Program-made: the position numbers and the translations under genes
Notes under the pieces: generated by a model
The model's input: the letters and a program-made list of their open reading frames with translations, nothing else
Databases searched by the model: none
What the model was told of the DNA's origin: nothing
Source of the DNA: Agarophyton chilense
Lineage: Eukaryota > Rhodophyta > Florideophyceae > Gracilariales > Gracilariaceae
Length of the DNA stretch: 64,000 nucleotides
Reading direction: 5' to 3'
Assembly: GCA_030374765.1 (NCBI GenBank)
Contig: JARGXX010000118.1
Span: forward strand, 1-64,000
In this document: piece after piece, positions 1 through 10,656 of the stretch
Numbering within the stretch: position 1 is the first letter of the stretch
Layout: every line of letters starts with the position of its first letter

Positions 1-1098
1 GGCAATGAGTTGACGGCAGCTTGTAGACAAGCGTGTGTTGGGGACAGCTATTGTTCTAGGTGTTTCAAACGAAAAAAAGTTGGATACAGGATCTGATATG
101 GTATGAGTCAGATAAGTTATCCTCCTCACACACACAGAAGATTTAATGTAATAGAGTACAGGCCGTGTAAGAAGGAAGGAAGGACGTGGTGCAAATGCGG
201 CCAACTGCGCGGGTTGTTCAGGGAAGGTGATTTTAGAGTTTGGGAATCTTCTGGGTCGTCGCTTGCCGTCCGAGATGGAGGCCAAGGCGAGTCAGGATTT
301 TTATTAGTACTCTAGCTTCTAGCCTAACTCGGTAGTCGTTCGGGCCAGTTGCAAAGCTGTCAGCTAGCCCACTATTCGTAAACCGTCGTCAAGAGCCTAA
401 CGAATACTAGACAGGGCTGTTTCAGGCGTCTTCGAACGTTCAAGGCACTCTTCGCAATGCTGTACATTTGTCGAGCCCGCACAAGGGCAAAGGCATTTGC
501 GTGTTGCAACACACGCCATTTTGCATTGCAACAGGAGAGACTTGTTTCAATCTTCTTCAACGAACGCTTTTTAAGCGCGAGTCATACAGCTCGTTCTCAA
601 CGTGCGAGAACGGACGGACCTGGACAATATTTGAGTGGCCCTATTTCGGTGTTTTCCTGAGCTGGATTGAAAAGTGCATGTGCAAGTATTGCCATTTGTG
701 TATTGCTGTATATGGCGCTTGAAGTTACTACTAAAATTACAGCGATCGGAATGCTCCACGCAGTGAATAAAGCAAGCCGGCATTTACTTTTGACTCTCTT
801 CTGCATGTTCTTCTTACTTTTAGGCACTTTCAAGACATGACCGACACTGGGAACAAACAGAGGGCGCTTAATGCTTCGGTTTAGGTAGCTGTGGTATTCA
901 TACAATATGGTTTGTCACCACATGTGCAGTCACCAACACGTCATGCCTTCCTTGAAGTTTTTCCAATCACTATTTTGAGGTATCTATATGCGATTGCTAT
1001 GCGGCGTGCAGCTAGTTGTTATGTGGGTGGACTTTATTTACAGAGTTAGGTGGGAGTTAGTTTGATTCCACATCATCCACCAAAGCTAGCTATACAAA
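1..1098. other. Partial spacer at the left window edge
   Basis: This is the 3' flank of copy L1 and part of the spacer leading to a copy outside the window. Base 1 equals base 4780, which shows the array does not end here. Confidence 0.8.
1033..1038 (-). terminator. Polyadenylation signal of copy L1
   Basis: AATAAA on the minus strand, 61 bases past the stop codon, is the only canonical signal close to the gene end. Confidence 0.6.
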
Positions 1099-4026
1099 TC
1101 AGTAAATATACATTTTGGAGGAATTATTACGTCTCCACCAGTTGCGCCTCCACCACCTACGCCTCTGCCACCACTTTGGTCTCCAGCGCTTTGGTGTCGG
1201 AGCGTGAGAAGTTGACGGGCTTGGAGATGGAGAGCTTGAGGCATGGGCCACAAGCGGCAACATCGAGGAAGACAGAGGTGGAGATGCACTTTGAGAAGCC
1301 GGGGGCTGCGGGCTCGGCGAAGCAGACAAAGACGGCGTTGTTGATACGGAAATGCTGGGTGAGGCACTGTATGACGGAGATGGTTCTGGGGATGAACTGG
1401 GAGAGGAAAGCGGGCTTTTTGCAGCCGCGTCACCCTGTACAACTGCGTGTGTTTCGGAATCAATGCTGTAAAGGAACTCTTCATCGTCGTAGATCACTGT
1501 CACTGAAGTTCCGTTTGGGTCCTGATCCATCGAGAATCGTTCCGGCTCTCCGATATGTGGGTGGAACGCGATCCAGAAGAGCTCCTCTTGCCCGTTGTCG
1601 CTTCGGATGATAAGCCTTTCATGCCGCTTGTCGCTCGTGAACTCTTCCGTGCGGTATGATATTGAGTGTCCTGTCGATATCACGTGAATGTCGACCTGGG
1701 CAATTCCTTCATCGCTCAGAACAATGCGGCACGTGTTACCCTCGCAGCTCGATGAATCCGCGTCTACTTGCACCAGATCACCCAACATCAGATACGATTC
1801 AAACTTGTGATTCGAAGCGCCCCCGGACACCCGGGTGGAGTCAACAACCATGAAGAATCCAGGTCCTGCAACTCCTCGGTTCAACACCACGGAGCGCACC
1901 ATCCAGTCCAAGGAAACTTCGCGATAGTTGCTCTTCCAGACCCACATGCCTCTGAATCCAACATCGGGGTCCCCGTGCATGTTGAATTGATCTCGAGTGA
2001 ATCCCAGATCTGCTCCGTCGTCGTCGGCGGGCCATCCAAAATCGTGTGGGTGTCCATACTCCGCCATATCGAAGCGCTTTCCGACTAGCCTCGATGAGCC
2101 GTCCTCTTGCGTGACGGTTACAGCCGTCATTGGGGCTTTGTCAAACGGCCAGTTTCTTGCCCACTGCACGTTGTATGCGTAAGTCAAGTTGGCCGTCGCA
2201 ACGACCTCTCGCCCATTGTCTTCGACTGCAACCATGGCTACGGAGGGCGCCTTCGCATCTTGAGCGAGCCCGTCGATGTGCATGAGCGAGTGCTTTCTGG
2301 AATCGATGTTCTTGTTCCACACGTGATCGTCAATCCATGCCGTTTTGAAAGCGGTAAGCGTGAATATACCTCGGTCCGCGTTGTCGTGCCCTGGGAATAT
2401 CGCATCGGGACGCGCATCAAAGTGCACGTATATGGCGTTCTCGGCTTCACTGCCTCTGGCGATCAGCAGTCCCCGACGGGGGCTGAAGTATGAGAGCGGG
2501 AAGTGTTGCAAAAACTCCTTCTCCAATCCTTGTGGGGACTCAGCGTACGTCGATGTTCCGTGCTCCAAGCCAAGAACAGTGACGTGTAAGAGAACCTGCC
2601 CCCATTGAATGCGACAAGGGCTGTTGTTTTTGAAGTGCTTCCCCATCCTTTGCTTCCACACCATTTGCGGGAGTGCGCCGTCAGGATACGCGTACTTGAA
2701 CAGGGCGGCCCATGCGGGATACGATATGCCGCCGCCCGACGAGTGACCAACAATGCGGGCGCACTGCCACGGCTCCATCATTTGGGCCACGTTGTGGATG
2801 AGGCCGCGAAAGCGATCGGTGTCCATGACGCGAAGCCCTCGGCGTTCAGCGGCCACGAGCGCCAGCGATCCTTCGCGAAGCGCGATGAAGTACGTGTAGG
2901 CGTCCTCGAACGTCGCCCCATCGGGATACACAGCGTGGGTCATGTATGCTTCGATGAGGGCGGTAAAGCGGTGGTTGAGTCCGCTGTTGAAGCCTGTGTC
3001 GCCACTCGACGACATCACGGAGCTCGCATATGCGTCGAAGTTGGTCTCGCCCTCAAGGACCAGGTTTGTAATGTAGAGGTGGCCATGATACAAGGCCCAG
3101 TTGCTGAAGATGCGGTGAGGGTGCTGGGCGGCGTTGGGAGATTTTCGGGAGCTTTGGAGAGCAGTTCCCCACGACGTCTGTTTGTACATGAGCAGCGCTA
3201 GGGCGCTGAGCACAATTCGTTGTTCGTCGCTGGAGAACCGATCGTACAAAACATCGAGGGTGAGTGCCAATGAGGACCCGGCGGAAAACCAGTCATTGGA
3301 CACTTCGAACCACCGATCTTCGTCCCACAGAAAAGCTCGTTGGGCTCCGTCTCCATTTGGGCACTTCCCGGCGCAGTTGACAGCGCGATGGGCGAGGAGC
3401 ACTTTTGCCCATGCAACAGACGCCTTCACGCAGTCGTCAACTGTGGTGGTCATGAATGACTCTCTTTCACCCCGTTCCTGAACAACGTTCTCGTTCACGC
3501 TGGCCCACACCGCGCAAATGAAGAAGCTCTGATGATAACCCTCGGACATGTTCATGATATGGTTTGCAAGCGGGTGCAATGCATCGAGCTCTTGCTGCGA
3601 AGAAGAGGAAAGATCCTCATCTCCTGTGTAGAGTGTAGTTTCGCCGTTGCGTTCCATGTGAGCCAGTGTGTTTATAACGGGATTCGAGTCGGCGAGGTGG
3701 CGAGATGCTCGACGGTTGAAAAACGACCAGGAAGTGGGCAGGTCGAATGTACCGGCGTTGGAATAACGCTCCAAAAGCTGGAGCCATCCGTGGTCGTCAA
3801 AAAGAATGCGAGGGTGAATACCCGGTTTGAAAGCAGCTGCCGGTGCAGGAGTGACAGCAGCTTTACCAAACAAAGAAGCATGAGGCGCAGACTTCATGAA
3901 GGTGGCGACCCTATTCGGATTTTGTATAAAAGTGTCTGATTCTTCCAGAGATACATGAGCGGAAAGAACGATAACGAGAAGAGCGGAAAGAGAGGCAGTG
4001 ACAGTGAATAAGCGGAGGGGAGACAT
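1099..4026 (-). CDS. Secreted heparinase II/III-like (dermatan-sulfate-epimerase-like) protein, copy L1
   Basis: This 975-residue protein probably cleaves, epimerises or otherwise modifies an acidic polysaccharide outside the cell. Residues 1-25 form a signal peptide (Arg5, then a hydrophobic core at 8-22). Family-like landmarks are HPRILF at 71-76 opening an alpha/alpha-toroid-like region, NWALYHGH at 309-316, YPDGATFEDAYTYF at 367-380, and a GHDNAD motif at 546-551 followed by a beta-rich part. The last resembles the His/Asp motif at the start of the C-terminal sandwich of heparinase II/III enzymes. Residues 870-942 are a Ser/Pro-rich linker, and 946-968 hold 7 Trp and 9 Arg. Possible N-glycosylation sites lie at N159, N613 and N838. 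The start is supported by a TATA box 108 bp upstream and a leader without other ATGs. Family assignment is by motif recognition; the substrate is unknown. Confidence 0.85.
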   Translation of the reverse strand: MSPLRLFTVTASLSALLVIVLSAHVSLEESDTFIQNPNRVATFMKSAPHASLFGKAAVTPAPAAAFKPGIHPRILFDDHGWLQLLERYSNAGTFDLPTSWSFFNRRASRHLADSNPVINTLAHMERNGETTLYTGDEDLSSSSQQELDALHPLANHIMNMSEGYHQSFFICAVWASVNENVVQERGERESFMTTTVDDCVKASVAWAKVLLAHRAVNCAGKCPNGDGAQRAFLWDEDRWFEVSNDWFSAGSSLALTLDVLYDRFSSDEQRIVLSALALLMYKQTSWGTALQSSRKSPNAAQHPHRIFSNWALYHGHLYITNLVLEGETNFDAYASSVMSSSGDTGFNSGLNHRFTALIEAYMTHAVYPDGATFEDAYTYFIALREGSLALVAAERRGLRVMDTDRFRGLIHNVAQMMEPWQCARIVGHSSGGGISYPAWAALFKYAYPDGALPQMVWKQRMGKHFKNNSPCRIQWGQVLLHVTVLGLEHGTSTYAESPQGLEKEFLQHFPLSYFSPRRGLLIARGSEAENAIYVHFDARPDAIFPGHDNADRGIFTLTAFKTAWIDDHVWNKNIDSRKHSLMHIDGLAQDAKAPSVAMVAVEDNGREVVATANLTYAYNVQWARNWPFDKAPMTAVTVTQEDGSSRLVGKRFDMAEYGHPHDFGWPADDDGADLGFTRDQFNMHGDPDVGFRGMWVWKSNYREVSLDWMVRSVVLNRGVAGPGFFMVVDSTRVSGGASNHKFESYLMLGDLVQVDADSSSCEGNTCRIVLSDEGIAQVDIHVISTGHSISYRTEEFTSDKRHERLIIRSDNGQEELFWIAFHPHIGEPERFSMDQDPNGTSVTVIYDDEEFLYSIDSETHAVVQGDAAAKSPLSSPSSSPEPSPSYSASPSISVSTTPSLSASPSPQPPASQSASPPLSSSMLPLVAHASSSPSPSPSTSHAPTPKRWRPKWWQRRRWWRRNWWRRNNSSKMYIY

Positions 4027-4133
4027 TTGTTAGGGCAAAAGTTAGTAGAGTAGTAGTGAAAGTAAGTAGCAGTGCTGCGCAGTCAGGTGAGAATATTGTG
4101 GAGAGATGGCTGTGATGGAATCGTCTATGTGAG

Positions 4134-4139
4134 TTTATA
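4134..4139 (-). promoter_or_regulatory. TATA box of copy L1
   Basis: TATAAA on the minus strand, 108 bp upstream of the ATG, with no ATG between it and the start. An ACGTCA motif (bZIP/CRE-like half site) lies about 20 bp further upstream. The implied 5' leader of roughly 80 nt is rich in C, T and A. Confidence 0.6.
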
Positions 4140-5811
4140 TGCATCGTCGGGGGCTATGACGTTATCCTCATTCGTCTCTAGCGCCATACACGCCTTCAGA
4201 AGCCGGGTTGGGATGCATTCCTTATTTGGAACAGAAGAAGGTATTTAGGGTTGACGTTGCTGGCAAACCTCATGTCACTGTGGATTAGTTTGGGTGTGTA
4301 CCTTCAATCAGAACAGTTGGTTTTGTGGGACGAATGGTTGAATAATGGAGAAGCAGGCCCCTTTGGCTTGTGCAAATGAGGACGCAGTTGCGTGCTGTGC
4401 AAAGCTATTTGGACTACGCTGGGCTAAAACTGCGATTTCGAAGTGCGCGGAGCAGTTCCGGTATGCTTTTCGCCATGGTGCGAAACGTCTTGCTACATTA
4501 GTTAGTTAGATGCTCTCCATGAGCTAGATTGTCTCGTTGGTTCTTTTGTAACCCTCCCTTTCTTGTAAACATTACCTGGAGGGATGCTGGCGTTTAGGCT
4601 GTATGTACTATTCCTCACAAGTGACTCCCGAAAAAGCTGCAATCACTTTTGTAGTTCTGTATTTCTGTAGCAAGAAAAATGATTGTTGTGGTTATCAAGA
4701 AATGTTCTCCTGACTGTAGGCTGTGAGAATGGATGTCCCACCCTGAGCGTACATCTTACAGCAACACGTTTCTGTTTCTGGCAATGAGTTGACGGCAGCT
4801 TGTAGACAAGCGTGTGTTGGGGACAGCTATTGTTCTAGGTGTTTCAAACGAAAAAAAGTTGGATACAGGATCTGATATGGTATGAGTCAGATAAGTTATC
4901 CTCCTCACACACACAGAAGATTTAATGTAATAGAGTACAGGCCGTGTAAGAAGGAAGGAAGGACGTGGTGCAAATGCGGCCAACTGCGCGGGTTGTTCAG
5001 GGAAGGTGATTTTAGAGTTTGGGAATCTTCTGGGTCGTCGCTTGCCGTCCGAGATGGAGGCCAAGGCGAGTCAGGATTTTTATTAGTACTCTAGCTTCTA
5101 GCCTAACTCGGTAGTCGTTCGGGCCAGTTGCAAAGCTGTCAGCTAGCCCACTATTCGTAAACCGTCGTCAAGAGCCTAACGAATACTAGACAGGGCTGTT
5201 TCAGGCGTCTTCGAACGTTCAAGGCACTCTTCGCAATGCTGTACATTTGTCGAGCCCGCACAAGGGCAAAGGCATTTGCGTGTTGCAACACACGCCATTT
5301 TGCATTGCAACAGGAGAGACTTGTTTCAATCTTCTTCAACGAACGCTTTTTAAGCGCGAGTCATACAGCTCGTTCTCAACGTGCGAGAACGGACGGACCT
5401 GGACAATATTTGAGTGGCCCTATTTCGGTGTTTTCCTGAGCTGGATTGAAAAGTGCATGTGCAAGTATTGCCATTTGTGTATTGCTGTATATGGCGCTTG
5501 AAGTTACTACTAAAATTACAGCGATCGGAATGCTCCACGCAGTGAATAAAGCAAGCCGGCATTTACTTTTGACTCTCTTCTGCATGTTCTTCTTACTTTT
5601 AGGCACTTTCAAGACATGACCGACACTGGGAACAAACAGAGGGCGCTTAATGCTTCGGTTTAGGTAGCTGTGGTATTCATACAATATGGTTTGTCACCAC
5701 ATGTGCAGTCACCAACACGTCATGCCTTCCTTGAAGTTTTTCCAATCACTATTTTGAGGTATCTATATGCGATTGCTATGCGGCGTGCAGCTAGTTGTTA
5801 TGTGGGTGGAC

Positions 5812-5817
5812 TTTATT
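5812..5817 (-). terminator. Polyadenylation signal of copy L2
   Basis: AATAAA, 61 bases past the stop codon. Confidence 0.6.
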
Positions 5818-5877
5818 TACAGAGTTAGGTGGGAGTTAGTTTGATTCCACATCATCCACCAAAGCTAGCTATACAAA

Positions 5878-8805
5878 TCAGTAAATATACATTTTGGAGG
5901 AATTATTACGTCTCCACCAGTTGCGCCTCCACCACCTACGCCTCTGCCACCACTTTGGTCTCCAGCGCTTTGGTGTCGGAGCGTGAGAAGTTGACGGGCT
6001 TGGAGATGGAGAGCTTGAGGCATGGGCCACAAGCGGCAACATCGAGGAAGACAGAGGTGGAGATGCACTTTGAGAAGCCGGGGGCTGCGGGCTCGGCGAA
6101 GCAGACAAAGACGGCGTTGTTGATACGGAAATGCTGGGTGAGGCACTGTATGACGGAGATGGTTCTGGGGATGAACTGGGAGAGGAAAGCGGGCTTTTTG
6201 CAGCCGCGTCACCCTGTACAACTGCGTGTGTTTCGGAATCAATGCTGTAAAGGAACTCTTCATCGTCGTAGATCACTGTCACTGAAGTTCCGTTTGGGTC
6301 CTGATCCATCGAGAATCGTTCCGGCTCTCCGATATGTGGGTGGAACGCGATCCAGAAGAGCTCCTCTTGCCCGTTGTCGCTTCGGATGATAAGCCTTTCA
6401 TGCCGCTTGTCGCTCGTGAACTCTTCCGTGCGGTATGATATTGAGTGTCCTGTCGATATCACGTGAATGTCGACCTGGGCAATTCCTTCATCGCTCAGAA
6501 CAATGCGGCACGTGTTACCCTCGCAGCTCGATGAATCCGCGTCTACTTGCACCAGATCACCCAACATCAGATACGATTCAAACTTGTGATTCGAAGCGCC
6601 CCCGGACACCCGGGTGGAGTCAACAACCATGAAGAATCCAGGTCCTGCAACTCCTCGGTTCAACACCACGGAGCGCACCATCCAGTCCAAGGAAACTTCG
6701 CGATAGTTGCTCTTCCAGACCCACATGCCTCTGAATCCAACATCGGGGTCCCCGTGCATGTTGAATTGATCTCGAGTGAATCCCAGATCTGCTCCGTCGT
6801 CGTCGGCGGGCCATCCAAAATCGTGTGGGTGTCCATACTCCGCCATATCGAAGCGCTTTCCGACTAGCCTCGATGAGCCGTCCTCTTGCGTGACGGTTAC
6901 AGCCGTCATTGGGGCTTTGTCAAACGGCCAGTTTCTTGCCCACTGCACGTTGTATGCGTAAGTCAAGTTGGCCGTCGCAACGACCTCTCGCCCATTGTCT
7001 TCGACTGCAACCATGGCTACGGAGGGCGCCTTCGCATCTTGAGCGAGCCCGTCGATGTGCATGAGCGAGTGCTTTCTGGAATCGATGTTCTTGTTCCACA
7101 CGTGATCGTCAATCCATGCCGTTTTGAAAGCGGTAAGCGTGAATATACCTCGGTCCGCGTTGTCGTGCCCTGGGAATATCGCATCGGGACGCGCATCAAA
7201 GTGCACGTATATGGCGTTCTCGGCTTCACTGCCTCTGGCGATCAGCAGTCCCCGACGGGGGCTGAAGTATGAGAGCGGGAAGTGTTGCAAAAACTCCTTC
7301 TCCAATCCTTGTGGGGACTCAGCGTACGTCGATGTTCCGTGCTCCAAGCCAAGAACAGTGACGTGTAAGAGAACCTGCCCCCATTGAATGCGACAAGGGC
7401 TGTTGTTTTTGAAGTGCTTCCCCATCCTTTGCTTCCACACCATTTGCGGGAGTGCGCCGTCAGGATACGCGTACTTGAACAGGGCGGCCCATGCGGGATA
7501 CGATATGCCGCCGCCCGACGAGTGACCAACAATGCGGGCGCACTGCCACGGCTCCATCATTTGGGCCACGTTGTGGATGAGGCCGCGAAAGCGATCGGTG
7601 TCCATGACGCGAAGCCCTCGGCGTTCAGCGGCCACGAGCGCCAGCGATCCTTCGCGAAGCGCGATGAAGTACGTGTAGGCGTCCTCGAACGTCGCCCCAT
7701 CGGGATACACAGCGTGGGTCATGTATGCTTCGATGAGGGCGGTAAAGCGGTGGTTGAGTCCGCTGTTGAAGCCTGTGTCGCCACTCGACGACATCACGGA
7801 GCTCGCATATGCGTCGAAGTTGGTCTCGCCCTCAAGGACCAGGTTTGTAATGTAGAGGTGGCCATGATACAAGGCCCAGTTGCTGAAGATGCGGTGAGGG
7901 TGCTGGGCGGCGTTGGGAGATTTTCGGGAGCTTTGGAGAGCAGTTCCCCACGACGTCTGTTTGTACATGAGCAGCGCTAGGGCGCTGAGCACAATTCGTT
8001 GTTCGTCGCTGGAGAACCGATCGTACAAAACATCGAGGGTGAGTGCCAATGAGGACCCGGCGGAAAACCAGTCATTGGACACTTCGAACCACCGATCTTC
8101 GTCCCACAGAAAAGCTCGTTGGGCTCCGTCTCCATTTGGGCACTTCCCGGCGCAGTTGACAGCGCGATGGGCGAGGAGCACTTTTGCCCATGCAACAGAC
8201 GCCTTCACGCAGTCGTCAACTGTGGTGGTCATGAATGACTCTCTTTCACCCCGTTCCTGAACAACGTTCTCGTTCACGCTGGCCCACACCGCGCAAATGA
8301 AGAAGCTCTGATGATAACCCTCGGACATGTTCATGATATGGTTTGCAAGCGGGTGCAATGCATCGAGCTCTTGCTGCGAAGAAGAGGAAAGATCCTCATC
8401 TCCTGTGTAGAGTGTAGTTTCGCCGTTGCGTTCCATGTGAGCCAGTGTGTTTATAACGGGATTCGAGTCGGCGAGGTGGCGAGATGCTCGACGGTTGAAA
8501 AACGACCAGGAAGTGGGCAGGTCGAATGTACCGGCGTTGGAATAACGCTCCAAAAGCTGGAGCCATCCGTGGTCGTCAAAAAGAATGCGAGGGTGAATAC
8601 CCGGTTTGAAAGCAGCTGCCGGTGCAGGAGTGACAGCAGCTTTACCAAACAAAGAAGCATGAGGCGCAGACTTCATGAAGGTGGCGACCCTATTCGGATT
8701 TTGTATAAAAGTGTCTGATTCTTCCAGAGATACATGAGCGGAAAGAACGATAACGAGAAGAGCGGAAAGAGAGGCAGTGACAGTGAATAAGCGGAGGGGA
8801 GACAT
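5878..8805 (-). CDS. Heparinase II/III-like secreted protein, copy L2
   Basis: The protein is identical in sequence to copy L1. The only difference noticed for this unit is one base at 8925, seven bases upstream of the TATA box in transcript direction, which would be the first place to look for copy-specific expression. Both neighbours are further copies in the same orientation, with 1,851 bp between genes. Confidence 0.85.
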   Translation of the reverse strand: MSPLRLFTVTASLSALLVIVLSAHVSLEESDTFIQNPNRVATFMKSAPHASLFGKAAVTPAPAAAFKPGIHPRILFDDHGWLQLLERYSNAGTFDLPTSWSFFNRRASRHLADSNPVINTLAHMERNGETTLYTGDEDLSSSSQQELDALHPLANHIMNMSEGYHQSFFICAVWASVNENVVQERGERESFMTTTVDDCVKASVAWAKVLLAHRAVNCAGKCPNGDGAQRAFLWDEDRWFEVSNDWFSAGSSLALTLDVLYDRFSSDEQRIVLSALALLMYKQTSWGTALQSSRKSPNAAQHPHRIFSNWALYHGHLYITNLVLEGETNFDAYASSVMSSSGDTGFNSGLNHRFTALIEAYMTHAVYPDGATFEDAYTYFIALREGSLALVAAERRGLRVMDTDRFRGLIHNVAQMMEPWQCARIVGHSSGGGISYPAWAALFKYAYPDGALPQMVWKQRMGKHFKNNSPCRIQWGQVLLHVTVLGLEHGTSTYAESPQGLEKEFLQHFPLSYFSPRRGLLIARGSEAENAIYVHFDARPDAIFPGHDNADRGIFTLTAFKTAWIDDHVWNKNIDSRKHSLMHIDGLAQDAKAPSVAMVAVEDNGREVVATANLTYAYNVQWARNWPFDKAPMTAVTVTQEDGSSRLVGKRFDMAEYGHPHDFGWPADDDGADLGFTRDQFNMHGDPDVGFRGMWVWKSNYREVSLDWMVRSVVLNRGVAGPGFFMVVDSTRVSGGASNHKFESYLMLGDLVQVDADSSSCEGNTCRIVLSDEGIAQVDIHVISTGHSISYRTEEFTSDKRHERLIIRSDNGQEELFWIAFHPHIGEPERFSMDQDPNGTSVTVIYDDEEFLYSIDSETHAVVQGDAAAKSPLSSPSSSPEPSPSYSASPSISVSTTPSLSASPSPQPPASQSASPPLSSSMLPLVAHASSSPSPSPSTSHAPTPKRWRPKWWQRRRWWRRNWWRRNNSSKMYIY

Positions 8806-8912
8806 TTGTTAGGGCAAAAGTTAGTAGAGTAGTAGTGAAAGTAAGTAGCAGTGCTGCGCAGTCAGGTGAGAATATTGTGGAGAGATGGCTGTGATGGAAT
8901 CGTCTATGTGAG

Positions 8913-8918
8913 TTTATA
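8913..8918 (-). promoter_or_regulatory. TATA box of copy L2
   Basis: Same motif and spacing as in L1. The base change at 8925 lies just upstream of it, between the TATA box and the ACGTCA motif. Confidence 0.6.
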
Positions 8919-10590
8919 TGCATCTTCGGGGGCTATGACGTTATCCTCATTCGTCTCTAGCGCCATACACGCCTTCAGAAGCCGGGTTGGGATGCATTCC
9001 TTATTTGGAACAGAAGAAGGTATTTAGGGTTGACGTTGCTGGCAAACCTCATGTCACTGTGGATTAGTTTGGGTGTGTACCTTCAATCAGAACAGTTGGT
9101 TTTGTGGGACGAATGGTTGAATAATGGAGAAGCAGGCCCCTTTGGCTTGTGCAAATGAGGACGCAGTTGCGTGCTGTGCAAAGCTATTTGGACTACGCTG
9201 GGCTAAAACTGCGATTTCGAAGTGCGCGGAGCAGTTCCGGTATGCTTTTCGCCATGGTGCGAAACGTCTTGCTACATTAGTTAGTTAGATGCTCTCCATG
9301 AGCTAGATTGTCTCGTTGGTTCTTTTGTAACCCTCCCTTTCTTGTAAACATTACCTGGAGGGATGCTGGCGTTTAGGCTGTATGTACTATTCCTCACAAG
9401 TGACTCCCGAAAAAGCTGCAATCACTTTTGTAGTTCTGTATTTCTGTAGCAAGAAAAATGATTGTTGTGGTTATCAAGAAATGTTCTCCTGACTGTAGGC
9501 TGTGAGAATGGATGTCCCACCCTGAGCGTACATCTTACAGCAACACGTTTCTGTTTCTGGCAATGAGTTGACGGCAGCTTGTAGACAAGCGTGTGTTGGG
9601 GACAGCTATTGTTCTAGGTGTTTCAAACGAAAAAAAGTTGGATACAGGATCTGATATGGTATGAGTCAGATAAGTTATCCTCCTCACACACACAGAAGAT
9701 TTAATGTAATAGAGTACAGGCCGTGTAAGAAGGAAGGAAGGACGTGGTGCAAATGCGGCCAACTGCGCGGGTTGTTCAGGGAAGGTGATTTTAGAGTTTG
9801 GGAATCTTCTGGGTCGTCGCTTGCCGTCCGAGATGGAGGCCAAGGCGAGTCAGGATTTTTATTAGTACTCTAGCTTCTAGCCTAACTCGGTAGTCGTTCG
9901 GGCCAGTTGCAAAGCTGTCAGCTAGCCCACTATTCGTAAACCGTCGTCAAGAGCCTAACGAATACTAGACAGGGCTGTTTCAGGCGTCTTCGAACGTTCA
10001 AGGCACTCTTCGCAATGCTGTACATTTGTCGAGCCCGCACAAGGGCAAAGGCATTTGCGTGTTGCAACACACGCCATTTTGCATTGCAACAGGAGAGACT
10101 TGTTTCAATCTTCTTCAACGAACGCTTTTTAAGCGCGAGTCATACAGCTCGTTCTCAACGTGCGAGAACGGACGGACCTGGACAATATTTGAGTGGCCCT
10201 ATTTCGGTGTTTTCCTGAGCTGGATTGAAAAGTGCATGTGCAAGTATTGCCATTTGTGTATTGCTGTATATGGCGCTTGAAGTTACTACTAAAATTACAG
10301 CGATCGGAATGCTCCACGCAGTGAATAAAGCAAGCCGGCATTTACTTTTGACTCTCTTCTGCATGTTCTTCTTACTTTTAGGCACTTTCAAGACATGACC
10401 GACACTGGGAACAAACAGAGGGCGCTTAATGCTTCGGTTTAGGTAGCTGTGGTATTCATACAATATGGTTTGTCACCACATGTGCAGTCACCAACACGTC
10501 ATGCCTTCCTTGAAGTTTTTCCAATCACTATTTTGAGGTATCTATATGCGATTGCTATGCGGCGTGCAGCTAGTTGTTATGTGGGTGGAC

Positions 10591-10596
10591 TTTATT
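10591..10596 (-). terminator. Polyadenylation signal of copy L3
   Basis: AATAAA, 61 bases past the stop codon. Confidence 0.6.
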
Positions 10597-10656
10597 TACA
10601 GAGTTAGGTGGGAGTTAGTTTGATTCCACATCATCCACCAAAGCTAGCTATACAAA

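Noticed and set aside
1050-1610. 186-codon frame opposite the 3' end of the lyase-like gene, repeated in all copies
   Set aside because: It is antisense to the Ser/Pro and Trp/Arg tail and has no domain; its openness follows from the codon pattern of the real gene.
2605-3201. 198-codon frame antisense to the lyase-like gene, repeated in all copies
   Set aside because: It lies wholly within the better supported gene on the opposite strand and shows no recognised motif.
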